NCBI GenBank assembly: GCA_030655515.1
Contig: JAURVI010000017.1
Span: 1 to 41,051, forward strand
Direction of reading: 5' to 3'
DNA length: 41,051 nt
Source of the DNA: Polaromonas sp.
GTDB taxonomy: Bacteria > Pseudomonadota > Gammaproteobacteria > Burkholderiales > Burkholderiaceae_C
Of the stretch, positions 34,304-41,051 are shown piece after piece (the stretch's first letter is position 1; every line of letters begins with the position of its first letter). Made by a program: the position numbers and the translations under genes. A model generated the notes under the pieces. That model was not told the DNA's origin. It ran no database searches and worked only from the letters and a program-made list of their open reading frames with translations.

Positions 34304-35081
34304 TCCCCTCACCCTGCCTGTCAAACCAACGGTTCAGGTGATTGAACGCATGTTTTCCCTGCTGGAAATTCTGGCAGCCCGCGAAGAAGCCGTGTCACTG
34401 AAGGAAATCAGCGAGAAATCAGGCCTGCATCCCTCCACCGCGCACCGCATCCTCAATGATCTGGCGACCGGGCGCTTTGTGGACCGCCCAGTGGTCGGAA
34501 GTTACCGGCTCGGCATGCGCCTGCTGGAGCTCGGAAATCTGGTGAAAGCGCGTTTGAGTGTGCGCGATGCGGCGCTGGTCCCGATGCGCGAGCTGCACAA
34601 GTTGACCCAGCAGCCAGTCAACCTGAGCATACGCCAGGGCGATGAAATCATTTATGTCGAGCGCGCGTACAGCGAACGCTCCGGTATGCAGGTGGTGCGG
34701 GCCATTGGCGGGCGCGCGCCCTTGCACTTGACCTCGGTGGGCAAGCTGTTTCTGGCATCTGACGATCCGCAGCGCTTGCGCACCTATGCCACACGCACCG
34801 GCTTGCCGGGCCATACCCGAAACAGCATTACCCAGCTCGCGGCACTGGAGCGCGAGCTGTCGAAGGCACGCCAGTACGGCATCGCCCGCGACAACGAGGA
34901 ACTGGAGTTGGGGGTGCGCTGCATGGCGGCCGGTATTTACGACGATCAAGGCCGGCTGGTGGCGGGTCTGTCGATTTCGGCGCCGGCCGACAGACTGGAC
35001 GAAAACTGGCTGCCCAAGCTGCAGGCTACCGCGCACGAGATTTCGACCGCACTCGGCTACAAGTCCGGAAAATTTAAATAG
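34290..35081 (+). CDS. IclR family transcriptional regulator
   Basis: A 263-residue regulator with an N-terminal winged helix ([50 protein letters not shown]) and a C-terminal effector domain ([37 protein letters not shown]). IclR proteins usually control carbon catabolism genes next to them, but here it overlaps the bpt end by 14 nt and no catabolic operon is adjacent, so its targets are unknown. ATG 34275 is an alternative start five codons earlier. Confidence 0.9.
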   Translation: MRKSDPLTLPVKPTVQVIERMFSLLEILAAREEAVSLKEISEKSGLHPSTAHRILNDLATGRFVDRPVVGSYRLGMRLLELGNLVKARLSVRDAALVPMRELHKLTQQPVNLSIRQGDEIIYVERAYSERSGMQVVRAIGGRAPLHLTSVGKLFLASDDPQRLRTYATRTGLPGHTRNSITQLAALERELSKARQYGIARDNEELELGVRCMAAGIYDDQGRLVAGLSISAPADRLDENWLPKLQATAHEISTALGYKSGKFK

Positions 35082-35158
35082 AAAAAGCCGAAATTTCTTG
35101 CAAAATAAGCATCATCAACTATCCATGGTATAGCGTTCAGTCATCCGCAAGCGGCGCA

Positions 35159-36220
35159 TCAGCCGTTCGCGGGCCGGGTGGCGGCACTGATTTTTGGCGC
35201 CGTCGCCGGTTGCGCTTCCACCCAACGACGAACCCGCTCGGCGTCACCCAGGCGGCTCAACTTGCCGGCCGAGTCAAGAAACACCATGATCAATTTGCGG
35301 CCTGCAATTTTCGTCTGCATCACGAGACACTGGCCGGCTTCGGAGATGTAGCCGGTTTTTTGCAGCCCAATGTCCCAACCAGGATTTTTCACCAAGCGAT
35401 TGGTGTTGTTGTATTGCAGCATCTGCCGGCCGACCGCGACCTGATAACCGGTCGAGGTAGACAACTCGCGCAACACCGGGTCGGCATGCGCTGCGTTGAC
35501 CAGTGTCGCCAGGTCCTGCGCGCTGGACTGGTTTTCGCTCGACAGACCGGTGGGCTCGACGTAACGGGTGTCTTTCATGCCCAGCATTTTGGCTTTGGCA
35601 TTCATCAGGCCGACGAAGGTGGCCAGACCGCCCGGGTAGGTGCGGCCGAGCGCGTGGGCGGCACGGTTTTCGCTGGACATCAACGCCAGATGCAGCAGTT
35701 CGCCGCGCGTCAGGCTGGCGCCTACACGCAGGCGAGAGCGGCTGCCCTTTTCCGTGTCCACGTCGTCCTGCGTGATGGTGATGTTTTCATCCATCGGCAA
35801 CTGCGCGCCACTGATGATCACGCCAGTCATCAGCTTGGTCAATGAAGCAATCGGAAGGATCGCATGGTCGTTCTTGCTGAACAGCACTTCGTGCGTGTCC
35901 TGGTCAATCACCAGCGCCACGCTGGACTTCAAATCGAGCGGGTCCTGCGCGCTGTGCAAACCAGCCACTTGTCCAAATGAAGGCCGGGGCGGCGCCGACA
36001 CCATGACCACGGACTTGCGCCTGGACTTGGCAACGAAGGTGGCACTTTTGCGGCTGGAAACCACTTTTTTAGAAACCACTTTGGCGGCATGGGGCTTTTT
36101 GACCACCTGGCGCTTCGCAGGAGCAGCCTGTGCGGCAGGCAAAATCAACGCGGACGAAAAGGCAAGAAATCCAATGACTTGCAAGGTTCGTTTGAAAACC
36201 AGATTCAGCATGATGGCCAT
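35159..36220 (-). CDS. pbpG: D-alanyl-D-alanine endopeptidase/carboxypeptidase, PBP7-type (S11)
   Basis: A 353-residue penicillin-binding protein with all three active-site motifs: SLTK (126-129, nucleophile Ser126), SEN (183-185) and KTG (288-290). A signal peptide with cleavage after AQA (about residue 32) sends it to the periplasm. A Lys/Arg-rich linker (35-70) precedes the catalytic domain and may bind the wall. GGAGG lies 7 nt before ATG 36220; a longer open frame from 36280 has no such site. The fold and size fit PBP7/DacA; the choice of endopeptidase over carboxypeptidase is by resemblance. Confidence 0.9.
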   Translation of the reverse strand: MAIMLNLVFKRTLQVIGFLAFSSALILPAAQAAPAKRQVVKKPHAAKVVSKKVVSSRKSATFVAKSRRKSVVMVSAPPRPSFGQVAGLHSAQDPLDLKSSVALVIDQDTHEVLFSKNDHAILPIASLTKLMTGVIISGAQLPMDENITITQDDVDTEKGSRSRLRVGASLTRGELLHLALMSSENRAAHALGRTYPGGLATFVGLMNAKAKMLGMKDTRYVEPTGLSSENQSSAQDLATLVNAAHADPVLRELSTSTGYQVAVGRQMLQYNNTNRLVKNPGWDIGLQKTGYISEAGQCLVMQTKIAGRKLIMVFLDSAGKLSRLGDAERVRRWVEAQPATAPKISAATRPANG

Positions 36221-36261
36221 TGATTCGCCTCCAGTTGCGATTAGTGCGTTGCCGAAGTGTA

Positions 36262-36306
36262 TCCAAATAAAAAAAGTCACGCAATATCAATCGTTTGCGT
36301 GACTTT
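36262..36306 (-). terminator. Intrinsic terminator between leuA and pbpG
   Basis: On the minus strand AAAGTCACGCAA (36306-36295), a 10-nt loop, TTGCGTGACTTT (36284-36273) and further T's with TTATTT. It is a strong 12-bp stem with a T tract, about 110 nt past the leuA stop and 42 nt before the pbpG ATG, so the two genes are separate units. Confidence 0.8.
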
Positions 36307-36416
36307 CCTAAACGCAACAGTCAAGTGGGAGGTTTTTCCTGAGTTTTTTACGTCATGGTCAAGAAAAAACAACTAACTTGTTGAATTCAAAAGGTTTTTT
36401 TTTATTCTTTTGGGAG

Positions 36417-37955
36417 TCAACCCTGGGCTGCCACCCGGTCGGCTTTACTCTGCAATTTACTCAGCGCGTTTAAATAAGCCTTCGCGGAGGCAACGATGAT
36501 GTCAGGATCAGCCCCCACGCCGTTGACGACCCGACCGCTGTTTTGCAGCCGCACCGTGACCTCTCCCTGGCTCTCGGTGGAACCGCTGATGGCATTGACC
36601 GAATAGAGCACCATCTCCGCACCGCTTTTGACGTGTTTTTCGATGGCCTTGAGGGATGCATCCACGGGGCCGTTGCCGTCCGACTCACCCCTGACTTCCT
36701 TGCCGTCCACGGTGAAAACGATTTTTGCCTGCGGGCGCTCACCCGTTTCGCTGTGCTGGGACAAAGAGACAAATCCATACTGCTCTTTGTCGTGGGAGAG
36801 ATTTTCATCACTGACCAGCGCGAGAATGTCTTCGTCAAAAATTTCGCTCTTGCCGTCCGCCAGTTCTTTGAAGCGCGCAAAAGCGGCATTGGTATCGGCT
36901 TCGCTTTCCATCTGAACACCAAGGTCCTGCAAACGCTGCTTGAAGGCATTGCGGCCGCTGAGCTTGCCCAGCACGATCTTGCTGGCGCTCCAGCCCACGT
37001 CTTCGGCACGCATGATTTCGTAGGTTTCGCGCGCCTTCAGCATGCCGTCCTGATGGATGCCGGACGCGTGTGCAAAGGCATTGGCCCCGACCACGGCCTT
37101 GTTCGGCTGCACGACGAAACCGGTGGTCTGACTGACCATGCGGCTGGCAGCCACGATATGCAGCGGGTCAATGTTCATCTCCAAACCAAAGTAATCCTTG
37201 CGCGTTCTCACGGCCATGACCACCTCTTCCAGCGAGCAGTTGCCGGCACGCTCGCCCAGGCCATTGATCGTGCATTCAATCTGGCGGGCACCGCCAATCA
37301 TCACGCCGGCCAGCGAGTTGGCAACGGCCATGCCGAGATCGTTGTGGCAATGCACCGACCAGATCGCCTTGTCGCTGTTGGGAACGCGCTCGCGAAGTGT
37401 CTTGATGAAGTTGCCATAAAGTTCGGGAACGGCATAGCCCACGGTGTCGGGCACATTGATGGTGGTCGCGCCTTCGGCAATCATGGCCTCCAGCACGCGG
37501 CACAAAAAGTCCTCGTCGCTACGGGAGCCGTCTTCGGCACTGAACTCGACGTCGGCCACCAGATTGCGGGCAAAACGCACCGAGAGTCTGGCCTGTTCCA
37601 GCACCTGATCCGGGGTCATGCGCAGCTTTTTCTCCATGTGCAGCGCGCTGGTCGCAATGAAGGTATGAATGCGGGCGTTGTTGGCACCTTTGAGCGCTTC
37701 AGCGGCACGGGAAATATCGCGGTCGTTGGTACGCGCGAGTGAACAGATGGTGGAGTCCTTGATCGCCCTGGCAATGGCCTGCACCGCTTCAAAGTCGCCG
37801 TTGGAACTGGCGGCAAAACCGGCTTCGATCACATCGACCTTCAGGCGCTCAAGCTGGCGTGCAATGCGCAGTTTTTCATCGCGCGTCATCGAGGCGCCGG
37901 GCGACTGCTCGCCATCGCGCAAGGTGGTATCAAAAATGATCAATTTGTCAGCCAT
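36417..37955 (-). CDS. leuA: 2-isopropylmalate synthase
   Basis: A 512-residue LeuA, which condenses 2-oxoisovalerate and acetyl-CoA as the first step of leucine synthesis. The catalytic TIM barrel shows [16 protein letters not shown] (9 onward, metal-binding Asp) and [18 protein letters not shown] (metal-binding His pair). The C-terminal LeuA dimer domain (from about 390) carries the leucine feedback site. AGGAG lies 8 nt before the ATG. It follows an attenuator and pssA on the same strand, with ilvC farther upstream, the usual branched-chain neighbourhood in Comamonadaceae. Confidence 0.96.
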   Translation of the reverse strand: MADKLIIFDTTLRDGEQSPGASMTRDEKLRIARQLERLKVDVIEAGFAASSNGDFEAVQAIARAIKDSTICSLARTNDRDISRAAEALKGANNARIHTFIATSALHMEKKLRMTPDQVLEQARLSVRFARNLVADVEFSAEDGSRSDEDFLCRVLEAMIAEGATTINVPDTVGYAVPELYGNFIKTLRERVPNSDKAIWSVHCHNDLGMAVANSLAGVMIGGARQIECTINGLGERAGNCSLEEVVMAVRTRKDYFGLEMNIDPLHIVAASRMVSQTTGFVVQPNKAVVGANAFAHASGIHQDGMLKARETYEIMRAEDVGWSASKIVLGKLSGRNAFKQRLQDLGVQMESEADTNAAFARFKELADGKSEIFDEDILALVSDENLSHDKEQYGFVSLSQHSETGERPQAKIVFTVDGKEVRGESDGNGPVDASLKAIEKHVKSGAEMVLYSVNAISGSTESQGEVTVRLQNSGRVVNGVGADPDIIVASAKAYLNALSKLQSKADRVAAQG

Positions 37956-38000
37956 GCTTATTCTCCTGAGAGTTCCATCTGATGCTCAAAAAACGCAGCC

Positions 38001-38042
38001 AAAAACAAAAACGGCCCGCTGCGTTTGCATACGGGCCGTTTT
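38001..38042 (-). terminator. Attenuator terminator of the leuA leader
   Basis: On the minus strand AAAACGGCCCG (38042-38032), a 14-nt loop, CGGGCCGTTTT (38017-38007), then GTTTTT. The 11-bp GC-rich stem with T tract lies between the leader peptide stop and leuA. GGGCCG and ACGGGC within the leader codons just after the Leu run are complementary to its first arm (CGGCCC, GCCCGT), giving a possible competing pairing. Confidence 0.85.
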
Positions 38043-38056
38043 GAGTCGCGTGCGCG

Positions 38057-38113
38057 CTATCGTCTGTGCCCGTGTCGGCCCAGTAGCAATAGTGCAACCG
38101 AAATCTGCTTCAT
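38057..38113 (-). CDS. leuL: leuA leader peptide with four consecutive Leu codons
   Basis: An 18-codon frame reads MKQISVALLLLGRHGHRR and stops at TAG (38057-38059). The Leu run uses CTA TTG CTA CTG, including two rare-type CTA codons, as expected where ribosome stalling is meant to report leucyl-tRNA supply. It ends 15 nt before the terminator hairpin and about 100 nt before leuA. A possible -10 (TACATT) lies just upstream near 38123-38128, inside the short gap after pssA. No strong ribosome site is seen. The role is inferred from this classic layout. Confidence 0.82.
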   Translation of the reverse strand: MKQISVALLLLGRHGHRR

Positions 38114-38132
38114 GATTTTAATGTACCACAAT

Positions 38133-38945
38133 TTATTTATGAAGGCCACGCTCATCCGGTTCGTCGGTCGAGATCGAGATCACGCTGGTCTGCAAACCCT
38201 TGGCTTTGCGCCACGCATACAGCGCGTAACCTGAAAAGCCATAGACGACAAACAGGCCAAACATCACAATCGGAGGGTCAATGTTGATCACGGCGATTCC
38301 CAGGGCAATCAGCACGATCACGGCAAAGGGAACGCTGCGCTTGAGGCTGATATCCTTGAAGCTGTAGAAAGGCACATTCGTCACCATGGTCAAGCCCGCA
38401 TAAAGTGTCAGGGCAAACATGAACCAGCGCACCTCTTCGCCCTGGACGCCAGCGTCGTCCATCAGCCAGATAAAGCCCGCGACCAGCGCCGCCGCGGCCG
38501 GCGAAGGCAGCCCCTGGAAAAACCGTTTGTCAACGACCGCCGTATTGACGTTGAACCGGGCGAGTCTGAGCGCGGCGCAGGCGCAGTAGACAAAAGCAGC
38601 AATCCAGCCCCAGCGGCCCAGGCTGGTCAGGGCCCACACGTAGGCAATCAGCGCAGGCGCCGCACCAAACGACACCATGTCGGACAGTGAGTCCATCTGT
38701 TCGCCAAAAGCACTCTGGGTGTTGGTCATGCGCGCCACACGGCCATCCAGGCTGTCGAGCACCATGGCTGCAAAGACGCCAATGGCCGCCTGGTCGAAGC
38801 GTCCGTTCATAGCCATCACGATGGCATAAAAACCGCCAAATAGTCCGGCCAGCGTGAACAGATTGGGCAGGATGTAGATGCCCTTGCGCCGCTTGCGCGT
38901 CAGGACTTCAATCGGAAACGGCTGGGAATCAGTGCCATCATGCAT
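38133..38945 (-). CDS. pssA: CDP-diacylglycerol--serine O-phosphatidyltransferase
   Basis: A 270-residue membrane enzyme making phosphatidylserine from CDP-diacylglycerol and serine. The CDP-alcohol phosphatidyltransferase motif is intact: DSLDGRVARMTNTQSAFGEQ followed by MDSLSD, i.e. DG-x2-AR-x8-G-x3-D-x3-D. About six to eight hydrophobic segments are seen. It is the type II (membrane, non-E. coli-like) form. AGGAG precedes ATG 38945. It lies between ilvC and leuA, a neighbourhood I recall from other Burkholderiales; psd, often nearby, is not in the window. Confidence 0.94.
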   Translation of the reverse strand: MHDGTDSQPFPIEVLTRKRRKGIYILPNLFTLAGLFGGFYAIVMAMNGRFDQAAIGVFAAMVLDSLDGRVARMTNTQSAFGEQMDSLSDMVSFGAAPALIAYVWALTSLGRWGWIAAFVYCACAALRLARFNVNTAVVDKRFFQGLPSPAAAALVAGFIWLMDDAGVQGEEVRWFMFALTLYAGLTMVTNVPFYSFKDISLKRSVPFAVIVLIALGIAVINIDPPIVMFGLFVVYGFSGYALYAWRKAKGLQTSVISISTDEPDERGLHK

Positions 38946-38983
38946 AAGTTATGCTCCTAACCCAAATTTCATGGGCGCTGACA

Positions 38984-39000
38984 GCTATTGAATTAATAGC
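38984..39000. repeat. GCTATT-N5-AATAGC palindromic repeat
   Basis: GCTATT (38984-38989), GAATT, AATAGC (38995-39000), in the pssA-ilvC gap. It resembles the repeat at 21286-21304 and the family-typical motif recalled from Comamonadaceae, so this gap belongs to the host-type DNA. Confidence 0.5.
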
Positions 39001-39144
39001 GAATTGAGCGCAATTGCGGTAGCCGCCGTTGACATTGTGCCTTTCGAAGGGCCTGAGCAGGCTCCGACCGAACGGTAAGACGGCATACGCTCTGCAAACA
39101 TCATTGATCTTCATGCAAGGAGGATACCAAACCACGGGCAACAA

Positions 39145-39177
39145 ATAAAAAAGCCGCGCAACAATGTTGCACGGCTT
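39145..39177 (-). terminator. Intrinsic terminator of ilvC
   Basis: On the minus strand AAGCCGTGCAAC (39177-39166), loop ATT, GTTGCGCGGCTT (39162-39151), then TTTTATTTG. The 12-bp stem has one T-G wobble. It starts 43 nt after the ilvC stop. Confidence 0.85.
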
Positions 39178-39220
39178 CAAAAATCAGCGAATCCGGCTTG
39201 GCGCCGGCCCGACACGGCGA

Positions 39221-41051
<1,831 letters not shown>

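Noticed and set aside
36543..37742. 399-codon open frame on the plus strand
   Set aside because: Antisense of leuA, whose frame is full length with catalytic motifs.

Overview
The window reads as chromosomal DNA of a betaproteobacterium of the order Burkholderiales, most likely family Comamonadaceae (Polaromonas/Rhodoferax-like). This rests on the protein families and on gene neighbourhoods such as ilvC-pssA-leuA, lptF-lptG-cbiX-cysB and cysI-DUF934-cysHDN. It also rests on short palindromic repeats (AGCTAT-N7-ATAGCT and a GC-rich element with GCCCCCCGAGGGGGC) that I recall from this family. No database search was possible. Genes are dense and mostly housekeeping; I see no prophage, insertion sequence, CRISPR array or defence locus.

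Layout. 1-5.3 kb: a truncated basic amino acid decarboxylase, an NfeD/SPFH membrane pair, tRNA-Ser(GGA) and a branched-chain amino acid binding lipoprotein. 5.3-10.3 kb: a translationally coupled minus-strand group pepA-holC-unknown, divergent from lptF-lptG-cbiX. 10.3-12.5 kb: a CysB-type regulator and a methionine-type aminotransferase. 12.5-18 kb: the helicase gene hrpA, which carries repeat elements inside its reading frame, and a membrane protein with a decayed GGDEF domain. 18-21.2 kb: argA, then dsbB, trxC and two small unknown genes. 21.2-31.5 kb: yggX, mnmC, and a sulfur assimilation run (TauE-like exporter, cysI, DUF934, cysH, cysD, cysN) followed directly by a 7Fe ferredoxin and a ferredoxin-NADP reductase. 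31.5-36.3 kb: thiD, tRNA-Asn(GTT), the N-degron transferases aat and bpt, an IclR regulator and a PBP7-type endopeptidase. 36.4-39.2 kb: leuA behind a leucine attenuator, and pssA. 39.2-41.05 kb: ilvC and a truncated EamA transporter.

How the genes fit together. The clearest functional block is assimilatory sulfate reduction. CysD/CysN make APS, the Fe-S CysH reduces it to sulfite, and CysI makes sulfide. CbiX supplies siroheme precursor and the CysB-type protein is the expected regulator. No flavoprotein CysJ is present here, and the adjacent ferredoxin and its reductase are plausible electron donors. leuA is preceded by an 18-codon leader peptide with four consecutive Leu codons and an intrinsic terminator, a classic attenuation arrangement.

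Most notable observations. (1) ilvC looks like a mosaic: its first ~200 residues resemble alphaproteobacterial (Bradyrhizobium-like) enzymes and its last ~100 resemble Comamonadaceae ones. The flanking genes change character at the same point, which suggests recombination or an assembly join near 39.54-39.64 kb. (2) hrpA contains an in-frame tandem duplication of an 84-bp GC-rich repeat element. (3) The leuA leader. (4) Two perfect palindromes sharing an AAATAAG/CTTATTT core, near yggX and upstream of the sulfur genes. I found no convincing wholly new multi-gene system.
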